The notes below the pieces were generated by a model. The model saw nothing but the letters and a program-made list of their open reading frames with translations. It did no database searches and had not been told where the DNA came from. A stretch of 64,000 nucleotides of DNA from Amycolatopsis benzoatilytica AK 16/65 (GTDB taxonomy: Bacteria > Actinomycetota > Actinomycetes > Mycobacteriales > Pseudonocardiaceae): positions 6,503,176 through 6,567,175 of the forward strand of contig NZ_KB912942.1 of NCBI RefSeq assembly GCF_000383915.1, in the 5' to 3' direction. A program made the position numbers and the translations under genes. Numbering within the stretch: the first letter of the stretch is position 1; every line of letters begins with the position of its first letter. Below are positions 53,383 through 62,800 of this stretch, piece by piece.

Positions 53383-53409
53383 TTCCAGAAGATTCCAGAC
53401 TTTTCCTGA
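53383..53409. promoter_or_regulatory. Three 10-bp-phased repeats in the divergent control region
   Basis: TTCCAGA at 53383, TTCCAGA at 53393 and TTCCTGA at 53403 start exactly 10 bp apart, one helical turn. They lie between the four-gene operon (start 53364) and sbcD (start 53494). Such phasing suggests cooperative binding of a regulator on one face of the DNA, controlling both sides. Confidence 0.55.
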
Positions 53410-53493
53410 AAGATCGTGTACGGTGGTCGGCACCACCCCTCTCCGATGCGGCCTCGTTCGCCCCGACGCCGCCACTCCGCTGGGAGGCATCCC

Positions 53494-54810
53494 ATGACGG
53501 GACGCGTGTTCCACACCTCAGACTGGCACCTCGGCCGGCAGATCGGCCGACACCGCCGCGACGCCGAGTTCGACGCGGTCCTGACCGAAATCGTCGAGAT
53601 CGCCGCGGACTTCTCCCCCGACCTGATCGTGCACAGCGGCGACCTGTTCGACGGGCGCCCGACCCTGGACGACGTGCGCCGCGCAGCCGCCGCGCTGCGC
53701 CGCCTCGGGGAGATCGCTCCGGTGGTCGTCGTCGCCGGGAATCACGACACCGCCTACGTCCTGGGGTTCTTGGACTACTTCCTCACCGACATGGGACATC
53801 GGTCCGGCGACCAGGCCCGGGTGCGCTTCGCCACCGACGCCCGCCCCGATCGGCTCCTGGTCGACGAGTATCCCGCCGACGACGGCAATCTGACCCTGCG
53901 CATCGGCGCGCTCCCGTACCTGCACCCCAACCGCTTCGCCTACGACTTCGCCGACCCCGCCGCGGCGACCGCCAGCTACGCCGAGCGGATCCGCGCCGTC
54001 CAGGCCGACGTCTACCGCCGGCTCACCGCCGACCGCGGCCGACGCGACCTCCTGGTTTTCGCCGCACACCTGTTCGTCGAAGGCGCCACCCCCTCCTACT
54101 CCGAACGACCGGTCTCCATCGCCTCCGACTACGCCGCTGCTGCCGCCGACCTCCCAGGCGTCGACTACGGCGCCCTCGGCCACATCCACAAACCCCAGCC
54201 CGTCGACCGTGCAGGCTTCCCCGCGCGCTACGCAGGCAGCCCGCTGCAGCTCGACTTCGGCGAAACGCGCGACACCAAGAGCGTTGTGCTCGCCGAGATC
54301 GCACCGGGCGAACCACCGCGAATCGAGCTCGCACCGCTGACCTCCGGCCGCCAGCTGATCAACCTGACCGGGACGCTGGACGAGATCGCGCAGCGCGCCG
54401 ACCGCGTCGGCGACGCATGGGTGAAAGCAGTGGTGACCGTCGACAGTCCCACACAGATGCTGTCGGAGACGCTGGCCGCGATGCTGCCGCAGGCGACCGT
54501 CGTCAGCATCGAGGAACGCCGCCCCGGAGCGGAGAAACTGGTCCTCGACCGCGAAACCTCCGCCACCGAACTGCCCACTGTCGAACAACTCCTGCACGAG
54601 TACCTAGCCGGACGGGGCGTCGCCGGGCCGGCGCTCGACCACGTCATGTCCACCCTCGCGGACGTGCAGGCCGAGCCAGATCCCGACGATCCTGCCCCCT
54701 GTTGCGAGGAGAAACTGTTGAGCGCCGCCATCGTCGGAGAAGGATTCGACAGCGTCGACCGCGCCGGCCTGCTCATCGACGCACGGGCCCACCAGGAGGA
54801 GGCGCGATGA
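53494..54810 (+). CDS. sbcD: SbcD/Mre11-type exonuclease subunit
   Basis: A 438-aa metallophosphoesterase nuclease. The Mre11 motifs are in order: FHTSDWHLG, LIVHSGDLFDGR, VVVAGNHD, VFAAHLFV, GALGHIHKPQ. The C-terminal capping and SbcC-binding region follows. With SbcC it cleaves hairpins and protein-blocked DNA ends. The ATG at 53494 follows GGGAGG. Its stop overlaps the sbcC ATG by 4 bp. Confidence 0.94.
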   Translation: MTGRVFHTSDWHLGRQIGRHRRDAEFDAVLTEIVEIAADFSPDLIVHSGDLFDGRPTLDDVRRAAAALRRLGEIAPVVVVAGNHDTAYVLGFLDYFLTDMGHRSGDQARVRFATDARPDRLLVDEYPADDGNLTLRIGALPYLHPNRFAYDFADPAAATASYAERIRAVQADVYRRLTADRGRRDLLVFAAHLFVEGATPSYSERPVSIASDYAAAAADLPGVDYGALGHIHKPQPVDRAGFPARYAGSPLQLDFGETRDTKSVVLAEIAPGEPPRIELAPLTSGRQLINLTGTLDEIAQRADRVGDAWVKAVVTVDSPTQMLSETLAAMLPQATVVSIEERRPGAEKLVLDRETSATELPTVEQLLHEYLAGRGVAGPALDHVMSTLADVQAEPDPDDPAPCCEEKLLSAAIVGEGFDSVDRAGLLIDARAHQEEAR

Positions 54811-57800
54811 AACCCGTCGAACTGTCCTTGACCGGCTTCCGCAGCTATCCGAACCCGGTGACTGTCGACTTCACCGGCAAGAGCCTCGCCGCTGTCCTCG
54901 GCGACACCGGAGCCGGCAAGAGCAGCCTGCTGGAGGCCATCAGCTTCGCGCTGTTCCGGAAAAGCTCGTGGGGAGGCAACGAAACCCGCCAGCTCATCGC
55001 CGACACCGCCGACGCCATGAGCGTCACGCTCACCTTCCAGCACGACGGATCCCGCTGGCGCGTGGACCGGACCATGCACGCCACCAACCCCAACGCCGGA
55101 CGCCACCACCTGGTCAACCTCGACACCGGCCAGGAATACGACGGCGCCGGCCCCGTCGACGCCCGCATCAAAGCCGTGCTGCAGATGGGTTACGACACCT
55201 TCCTGCGTGTCGGGCTCCTGCCCCAGGGCAAATTCGACCAGCTCCTCACCGCGCCGCCGAGGGAAAGGACCACGCGGCTGCGGGAACTGTTCGGAGCCGA
55301 CGCCCTCAACACCGTCCAACAGAGCGCCGCACGCCGTTGCCTCAGCCTCACCGACCTGCTCAAGGGCGCGGAGATCAAGCGCGCTGCCATGCCGGGCAAT
55401 CCGGCACAGGCCGCCGCAGCAGCCGATGCCGCCGCTCAGACCGCCGAAGCCGACGCCCGTCGTCTGGACGACGCCCTCACTGGGATGACCGCGCTGCAGA
55501 AGCAGGCAACCGGCGCCGCCACCGCCGCGAACACCGTCGACCGCGCCGCCCGGGCCCTGGCCGACCAGGCCGTTCCCGACGCCGAGTCCGTCCTCGACGG
55601 GCTCGAGCCCGTCATCGCAGGCATAGCCGCACGCCGTGAATCCCTGGACCTCCGCGCCTACGAAGCCGCGAAACGGAACCGCGAGCTCACCGAAAAGATC
55701 GACGACCTCGATGCCCGAGGCGAAGGCCGGGACGCGCTCATCAAGGCAGCTGCGATCATGGAAAACCTCGCCGCTCGCGCGGAGGAACACCGGGCCGAGC
55801 GCGACCGGCTCGCCGCCGTCGACGAACAACTCGCACGCGACGCCGAATCCATTGCGACCACCGAGAGGCAGCTGGCAAAGCGCGCCGAGCAGGCCGAACC
55901 CCTCGCCGAGGCCGCCCGCACCGCCACCACGCTGAGCCGGCAGATACGCATCCAAGGCGACCGCGCACGCTCCCGCGTCTCCGCGGCGACTCTCGCCGCC
56001 CAGCAGGTCGCCATCGCGGCCCGAGCCGCCACCACTGCCCGAGGCAACGTCGAAGCCGCTCTAGCAGCCCTCACGGCAAGCAAAAACGAGAACACCGGTG
56101 CGGAAGAGGCCGTCACCGCCGCCGAACACCACCTCGAGGCGGTCCAGCTGCGCAACCAGGCGGCCAGCATCGCCAGCGACGTGCACCCCGGCGACGACTG
56201 CCCCGTCTGCCGGCGGCAGCTGCCCGCCGACTTCGAGCCCGAAGCCGCAAGCGAAGCCGCCCTCGACACCGCGAAAACCCAGCTCCGCAATGCAAAGGCC
56301 AAACAGAAGACGGCTGCGCGCAAGCTCGCGGACGCCGAATCAGCCCTCGCCGCCGACGAAACCGCGGTGTCTACCAGCGGCACAGAGCACGAGAAGAGTC
56401 AGCGGGCCGCGCAGCGCGCCACCGAGGAAGCCGCACAGATTCTTGCCGACTTTGCTTCCCTGGCCGCCGAAGCCGGGAACGCCTTCGACTCCGGCGTCGC
56501 GCGCGCGACCCTGACCGGGGCGACCGCAGCGCTCACCACGCACCCGGACACCAGCGCTCCCACTCCTGAATCCCTCACCGAGCCCGTCATCACCGCCCTC
56601 GCCGCAGCCGAAGAAGCCGCAGCCGACCGCGCCGAGCAGCTGCGCGAATCCGCCATCCGTCACACCGCCGCCATCGACGCCGACCGCGTTGCACTGAACA
56701 AACAGAAAACCGTCCACCACAACGCGGTCAATGACGCTCAGGCAGCCTCGACACGACAGAAGCGCGCCGCAAGCCGCATGGCCCGCGAGATGCGCGCACT
56801 GCCCGACCGGATCCAGACACTCCTGCCAGGTGACGCAGTCGACGTCACCGCAGCCGACGCCGACGCCGCACATAAGACGATCGCCGCTCTGCAGACCGCG
56901 GTCCAGCGCCTGCTCGACGAGAGGGACGAGACGAAGACTGACGCGGCCGCGGTTCTCGCCGAGCAGCGCGCCCTGGACACGGAGGCCCGGACCGCCGCGG
57001 ACGAACCCCTCAATACGCTGCGCACACGCCTGAATGCCTGTGCGAACGCCGCCAACCAGGCCGTTACGCACCTCCCTGGCACCAGTCGGGACCGAGTGCC
57101 TGTCGCTGTGGCGGAGACCGACGTCACTGAGCTCCGGGTGTTCGCGAAGACGCTGGCGACCGCTGTTGCGGCTATGGGCAGCGAGCTGGCCGAAACCCAC
57201 GCTGCACACCTGGCCCAGGCACACGACGCGGAAACACGACTCCGCGAGCTGGCCGCGGAGCTGGCCGACGTCGACGGCTTTGCTCCTGCCGACGACCTGA
57301 CGGACCCGCAACTGCTGCACCCGCTCGTCGCAGCCCTGGCGACAGCCACCAAGGAGGCCGAGGTCCAGCGCGCCGCGCAGAACGCGGCGCAACACCACAT
57401 CAAACCGGCCGCAGACCTGGACTTCGCTATTTCCGCCGGTCAAGCACGCCTGAACGCACTCAGCGTCCTGCGGACCGAACTCGTCGACGCCAAGTTCCTG
57501 CGCCACCTCACCGCGTTGAACACGCGAACGTTGCTGGGCATCGCAAGCAACAATCTTGGGCTGCTGACCGACCAAAGATTCGGCTTCAGCGACGGCTTCG
57601 AGATCGTCAGCCGCGGCTCCGGCGTCGCCCACACCCCCAACCGGCTCTCCGGCGGCGAGAAGTTCCTGGCTTCCCTCGCTCTCGCCCTGGCCTTGGCGGA
57701 ACTGCACTCGCACAGCGGTCCTCGCCTCGGCTCACTGTTCCTCGACGAGGGCTTCGCCGCCCTCGACACGACGGCGCTGCAATCCGCCCTGGAAGTGCTC

Positions 57801-57989
57801 CGCACCCAAGCTGGAGGCGACCGCCTCGTCGTAGTGATCAGCCATCTCCATGCCGTCGCCGAGGCAGTCGACGACGTGCTGTGGGTCGAGCGCGGCCCCG
57901 CCGGCTCCTTGGCGCGCTGGATGACGCCGCCCGAACGAGACCGACTCGTCCAGGCCGACGTGGCGAGCGGCCTGCAGACCCTGGCGTAA
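54807..57989 (+). CDS. sbcC: SbcC/Rad50-type SMC ATPase
   Basis: A 1060-aa SMC-like ATPase. The N-terminal ABC half has Walker A LGDTGAGKSSL, and DTFLRVGLLPQGKFDQLL is the Q-loop region. Long alanine/glutamate-rich coiled coils surround a zinc hook CPVC at residues 465-468. The C-terminal half has the signature LSGGEKFLASLALALALAEL and Walker B GSLFLDEGFAALD. It is complete. It may be the housekeeping SbcC or a copy dedicated to this island; the window cannot decide. Confidence 0.93.
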   Translation: MKPVELSLTGFRSYPNPVTVDFTGKSLAAVLGDTGAGKSSLLEAISFALFRKSSWGGNETRQLIADTADAMSVTLTFQHDGSRWRVDRTMHATNPNAGRHHLVNLDTGQEYDGAGPVDARIKAVLQMGYDTFLRVGLLPQGKFDQLLTAPPRERTTRLRELFGADALNTVQQSAARRCLSLTDLLKGAEIKRAAMPGNPAQAAAAADAAAQTAEADARRLDDALTGMTALQKQATGAATAANTVDRAARALADQAVPDAESVLDGLEPVIAGIAARRESLDLRAYEAAKRNRELTEKIDDLDARGEGRDALIKAAAIMENLAARAEEHRAERDRLAAVDEQLARDAESIATTERQLAKRAEQAEPLAEAARTATTLSRQIRIQGDRARSRVSAATLAAQQVAIAARAATTARGNVEAALAALTASKNENTGAEEAVTAAEHHLEAVQLRNQAASIASDVHPGDDCPVCRRQLPADFEPEAASEAALDTAKTQLRNAKAKQKTAARKLADAESALAADETAVSTSGTEHEKSQRAAQRATEEAAQILADFASLAAEAGNAFDSGVARATLTGATAALTTHPDTSAPTPESLTEPVITALAAAEEAAADRAEQLRESAIRHTAAIDADRVALNKQKTVHHNAVNDAQAASTRQKRAASRMAREMRALPDRIQTLLPGDAVDVTAADADAAHKTIAALQTAVQRLLDERDETKTDAAAVLAEQRALDTEARTAADEPLNTLRTRLNACANAANQAVTHLPGTSRDRVPVAVAETDVTELRVFAKTLATAVAAMGSELAETHAAHLAQAHDAETRLRELAAELADVDGFAPADDLTDPQLLHPLVAALATATKEAEVQRAAQNAAQHHIKPAADLDFAISAGQARLNALSVLRTELVDAKFLRHLTALNTRTLLGIASNNLGLLTDQRFGFSDGFEIVSRGSGVAHTPNRLSGGEKFLASLALALALAELHSHSGPRLGSLFLDEGFAALDTTALQSALEVLRTQAGGDRLVVVISHLHAVAEAVDDVLWVERGPAGSLARWMTPPERDRLVQADVASGLQTLA

Positions 57990-58392
57990 CGACGGCGACC
58001 GTTCATCCGAATGAGGTGTCTAGACGTGCGCAGCGAGCCTGGCTGGATCTTGGCGGGTGGAGGCAACAGGATTGTTGAACAACCCAGCGCCGGAGGCTCG
58101 AAGCGGGCGCAGTGGTCAGGGCAGGGCAGTAGCACGGCCCGCGTCCGGCATACTCGGCACTGGTTGCGGTCCGCGTCACGCGTACGCCGCATGCGAGGTC
58201 AGGCCATTGCACTGCTCGGGTGCGGCGCATCGAGGGCGAGATCAACTCGCGGCAGTCGGTCGTCTGCCCAGACGAGAAGTCCGAGATGCGGTTGTTGCTG
58301 CGCACCGGCCGTGGCCAGGTCAAGCAGGATCTCCCCGGTAAGCTGACGGCCCTAACGTGCCCGTGACTGCTAATCGGCTGGAGGTTTCCGTC
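57990..58392. other. Intergenic region ahead of the BREX operon
   Basis: No full gene. It should contain the BREX promoter. A short stretch, 58220-58366, is codon-like with very high third-position GC (RIEGEINSRQSVVCPDEKSE) and a stop at 58364. It has no ribosome site and may be the relic end of an older gene. Confidence 0.4.
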
Positions 58393-58629
58393 GTGCCTGA
58401 CCGCTGGCTGCCTGCCGATAACACACAACTCACTCCGGCATTACGAAAGACCAGGTTTACGCGTGGATCGAGGAGCAGAGCTAGCGAGGTCGATGAGTGG
58501 TTCGCGAACCAGGCGGCGTGGCTTCGTCGGATGAAGGAGCCTCTCACGGTGATCAGTGAACCGCCTGCCGAGGCGATCACCGGACGCCAACTTTCCGACT
58601 CTCCCAGCACCGAGACGCTCGCTCTATGA
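58393..58629 (+). CDS. Small protein translationally coupled to brxA
   Basis: A 78-aa protein starting at GTG 58393 behind a strong GGAGG site with 8-bp spacing. The stop overlaps the brxA ATG by 4 bp (ATGA). The sequence is basic then acidic (LRKTRFTRGSRSRASEVDEWF, then NQAAWLRRMKEPLTVISEPP), with no recognised domain. brxA itself lacks a good ribosome site, so this frame may serve to translate it, as a leader or as a genuine small BREX component. Confidence 0.55.
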   Translation: MPDRWLPADNTQLTPALRKTRFTRGSRSRASEVDEWFANQAAWLRRMKEPLTVISEPPAEAITGRQLSDSPSTETLAL

Positions 58630-59255
58630 GCGCCCCGCTGTCGGCCGTCCGGCCGTATGAATTGTCGTTCACTGCTGGCGCCCTCTTGTCCCGCGAGAGT
58701 GCGCTGCTCGCGGCCGTATACCTCAAGCAACCGGACTGGCACCGGGTCCGCGAGCATGCGATGGGACACAACCTGCTCCAGGCGCGGACCGGCAGCACCG
58801 GAGTGCGGCTGGTTCGCGAGACCGTGAAGCGGCTCTCCACGCTCTCCGACCACGAAGTCAAGCTCCTGACCGAGGCGACAGCCTCGGAGCGCGGACACCT
58901 CATGTGGGCCGCTGCTTGCCGCCGCTACGAGCTCATCGGCGAGTTTGCCGAGGAGGTCTTGCGAGAGCGCTTCCTGCTCCTGGCCTCGACGCTGGAACAC
59001 CAGGACTTCGACAGCTTCGTCCGGACCAAGGCGCTGTGGCATGACGAGCTGGCCGAGATCAAGAATTCGACGATGCAGAAGCTGAGGTCAAACGTGTTCA
59101 AGATGCTCCGGGAGGCCGAGCTGCTGTCGGATGCTGGGCTAATCAGGCCGGCTGTGCTGTCCAAGCAAGTCGTTTCCGCCCTCAACGACCACAGGCCGAG
59201 CGATTTGAGGTTCTTCCCGACACGGCAGACAGCAGTGCAGGGGGGTGCGCGGTGA
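58626..59255 (+). CDS. brxA: BREX protein BrxA (DUF1819 family)
   Basis: A 209-aa small helical protein of the BREX phage-defence system. It matches BrxA in length and pattern: LSFTAGALLSRESALLAAVYL, then LLQARTGSTGVRLVRETVKRL, then KNSTMQKLRSNVFKMLREAELL, ending with a C-terminal winged-helix-like part. BrxA is a DNA-binding accessory protein. Order and overlaps with brxB and brxC confirm the call. Confidence 0.92.
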   Translation: MSAPLSAVRPYELSFTAGALLSRESALLAAVYLKQPDWHRVREHAMGHNLLQARTGSTGVRLVRETVKRLSTLSDHEVKLLTEATASERGHLMWAAACRRYELIGEFAEEVLRERFLLLASTLEHQDFDSFVRTKALWHDELAEIKNSTMQKLRSNVFKMLREAELLSDAGLIRPAVLSKQVVSALNDHRPSDLRFFPTRQTAVQGGAR

Positions 59256-59851
59256 TCCCGAAGACTCTGCCGCAGCAGGAAGACCACCTGTTCGCGGTCC
59301 TCAGCGGCAAGCGGTTCCTGCAGATGGAGGGCCTGAGCAACGAAGTCCCGTTCTTCATCTACCCATACCCGCCGGAGGACGCGCTCGCTGTCGCGGCAGC
59401 TAAGAAGCGGATCAAGAACCGTCTGTCCAACGCCGGGATCCGGGTCTTCGAGGTCAACCTCTATGACCTGTCGGTTGATCTGCTCAAGGAGCGGGGCGAC
59501 TGGGACGAAGTGCTCGAAGTTGAGCCATCCCTGGACAAGTCAGAGTTCACGGAGATGCTGCAATCGATGCTCAACCCTCAACTGTGCCTGGCCCCGGCTA
59601 TCCGGGAGCGCCTCGCGCAGGTCGAGTTCGAGATCTTCTTCCTCACCGGGATCGGTGAGGTCTTCCCGTACATCCGCTCGCACAACATGCTGAACAATCT
59701 GCAGTCAGTGGTCAAGGACAAGCCGATGCTCATGTTCTTCCCCGGCCGCTACGACCAGTCGGCCACCTTGGGCTCATCGCTCGTGCTGTTCGGTCGGCTC
59801 AAGGACGACCAGTATTACCGAGCCAAGGATATCCGGGAACAGGAGGCGTGA
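59252..59851 (+). CDS. brxB: BREX protein BrxB (DUF1788 family)
   Basis: A 199-aa BrxB. Typical segments include GLSNEVPFFIYPYPPEDALAV, EVNLYDLSVDLLKERG, FFLTGIGEVFPYIRSHNMLN and MLMFFPGRYDQSATLGSSL. It starts at GTG 59252, overlapping the brxA stop by 4 bp. BrxB is needed for type 1 BREX activity; its biochemical role is unclear. Confidence 0.93.
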   Translation: MIPKTLPQQEDHLFAVLSGKRFLQMEGLSNEVPFFIYPYPPEDALAVAAAKKRIKNRLSNAGIRVFEVNLYDLSVDLLKERGDWDEVLEVEPSLDKSEFTEMLQSMLNPQLCLAPAIRERLAQVEFEIFFLTGIGEVFPYIRSHNMLNNLQSVVKDKPMLMFFPGRYDQSATLGSSLVLFGRLKDDQYYRAKDIREQEA

Positions 59852-62800
59852 GCTCGATGCAGCTCGACCAGATCTTCGCCAAGGACATTCAGCGTCCGAT
59901 CGAAGGCGTCATCAAGGCAGATGACGTCGCGCACCTGGGGACAGAGGTCGACGAGTACGTCCTGACCAACGAGGCCGCGAAGGGCATGGAGATCCTGCTC
60001 GAGGAGTACACGAGCTACACCAACGCCAACGGCGTGTGGATCTCTGGCTTCTTCGGAGCTGGTAAGTCGCACATGCTCAAGATGCTTGCCCACCTGCTGG
60101 GTGACGTCGGAGGCCAGGACTACCCGCGCCAGAACGTCTCCGACAGCTTCCGCGCCAAGACCCCGGACGCCTTCCTACCCGGACTGCTCAACAAGGCGGA
60201 CCGCATCCCTGCTAAGAGCCTGTTGTTCAACATCGACCAGAAGGCCACCCTCATTACCAAGGACCAGACCGACGCCTTACTCAAGGTGTTCGTCAAGGTC
60301 TTCGACGACTCGCGTGGCTACTTTGGCGACCAGGGCCACGTCGCTCGATTTGAACGCCAGATGGATGACGAAGGACAATTGGAGGCGTTCAAGGGCGCTT
60401 TCAAAAGCATCTCGGGTCGAGACTGGACCGAACGTCGACCAAGCTTCGGGCTTCCCACGGTTCGCAAGCAGGTCAATGAGGCATATGCAAAGGTAACTGG
60501 TATTGCCCTCTCAAGTGCTTCGGACATCCTTGCGACCTACCAGGCGACGTACTCAGTGTCGATCGAGGACTTCGCCGACGAGGTCAAGGCATGGCTGGAC
60601 AAGCAGGGCGACCCGGCGTTCCGGCTGAACTTCTTCGTCGACGAGGTCGGCCAGTTCATCGGCTCGGACACCAAACTGATGCTCAACCTGCAGACCATCG
60701 CCGAGTCGCTCAACACCAAATGCTCTGGCCGGGCGTGGGTGTTCGTGACCTCGCAGGAGGACATGGAAAAGGTCATCGGCGACCGCACCCGCCAGCAGGG
60801 CAACGACTTCTCCAAGATCCAGGCCCGATTCAAGACTCGCCTCAAGCTCACCAGCGCCGACGTCGAGGAGGTCATCCGCAAGCGTCTGCTCGAAAAGAAC
60901 GACGCCGGCGTGGCCGCGCTGAGCACGATCCACGCCGCCCAGCACGCCAACTTCAAGACGCTGTTCGACTTCGTCGACGGGGCCAAGACCTACCGCAACT
61001 ACGCTGACGAGGCCCACTTCGTCGGGACCTACCCATTCGTCAGCTACCAGTTCCCGCTGTTCCAGGCCGCGATCGAGGGTATCTCCGACCACAACGTTTT
61101 CGAGGGGCGCAACAGTTCGGTGGGCGAGCGCTCGATGCTCGGCGTCGTCCAGCAGGTCGCCAAGGACATCGGCAATGTCGAGGTCGGCCAGCTCGCCACG
61201 TTCGACAGCATGTTCGCCGGTATCCGCGCCTCGCTGAAGTCTGCCGCCCAGCGTTCGATCGACGTCGCCGAGCGCAACCTCGACAACCCGCTGGCCATCC
61301 GTCTGCTCAAGGCACTGTTCCTGGTCAAGTACGTCGAGAGCTTCCAAGCGACCCCGCGTAACCTCACGGTGCTGGTCTACGACCGTTTCGGCCTCGACCT
61401 TCCCGCGCTCTCGGAGCAGGTCAAGGAAGCGCTGACCATGCTGGAGACGCAGACCTACATTCAACGCAACGGCAACACCTACGAGTATCTGACCAACGAA
61501 GAACAGGTCATCGCGGAAGAGATCAAGAACGTCGACATCGACGCCTCCGAGATCAGCGGGAGACTGTTCAAGATCCTCTCGGGCGACGTCATCAAGACGA
61601 ACAAGATCCGCTACGCCAAGAACGGCCAGGACTTCCCGTTCGGCTTCAAGCTCGACGACCAGGTCCATGGCCCGCAGCGCGAACTGGCGGTCCACTTCAT
61701 CTCGCCGGAGTACCCGTACTCACCCGACGAGATCCGCATGCACAGCGCGGGCAAGGACGAGCTGCGCGTCATCCTCGAACCGGACGCCCGGCTGCTGGCG
61801 GATCTGCGGCTGTTGATCAGGACCGAGAAGTACATCAAGCGCAAACAGAGCACCTCGATCTCGGCCATTGAGGGCCAGATCCTGCAGACCAAGGGTGCGC
61901 AGAACATCGACCGCGAGAAGGAACTCATCGAGCGGGCGAAGGTCTCTGTGGGCAAGTCCACGCTGGTCATCAACGCCGCCGACGTCACCTCAAACTCCCA
62001 AGACGCGCTCGTTCGGGTGACCGACGGCTTCCAAGACCTCATCAGCCGCACCTACACCCAGCTCAAGCTGCTTGGCGGTGCGACCTACAGCGAGCAGCAG
62101 GTCGCCTCGGCTGTCAAGTCCGACAGCGGGCTGTTCGATGCCGAAACCGCCAGCAGCCTGTACGAGCCGGCGGAGGAGGTGCTGTCGTTCGTTCTCCGCA
62201 AGGAGACACTCGGCGAGCAGGTCACGATGAAGACTATCGTCGACGGCTTCACGACCAAGCCCTACGGCTGGGACCTGGCCTCGATCGAGGTCCTGGTCGC
62301 CTACCTGATCGGCACATCCAAGGTCACGCTTACGGTCGACGGCAACCTCCTCAAGCGTTCCGAGGTCGCGACGGTACTGCGCAACACTCAGAAGCACGCC
62401 CACGCCGTGGTGTCTCCCCAAAGAACTTTCAACGAGCGCAAGGTCGCCGCTTTCCGCAAGTTCTGCACCGACTTCTTTGACGAGGGCAACACCCCCAAGG
62501 ACCCGCTGGAACTCGCCCGCCACGGGGCCGACAGGCTGCAGGCCAAGCGCGACGAGCTCAACGCGACCGTCACAGGTTCGAAGTACCCGTTCGTGGCTCA
62601 GCTCTCGACTCCGATCGCGCTGCTTGACGAGGTGGTCGGCAAACCCGACGACTGGTACCTGACTGACTTCAACCTTGGCGACGACTTGCTCGACGCCAAG
62701 GAAAGCACGATCGACCAGATCCAGGCATTCCTCAGCGGTGGCCAGAAGACCATCTATGACCAGGCGGCCGACCTGCTGGCCACCCACAGCAGCAACCTCG

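Noticed and set aside
56340..57713. A 457-codon minus-strand frame within sbcC
   Set aside because: Antisense to coiled-coil coding sequence; cysteine/glycine-rich artefact with no motif.
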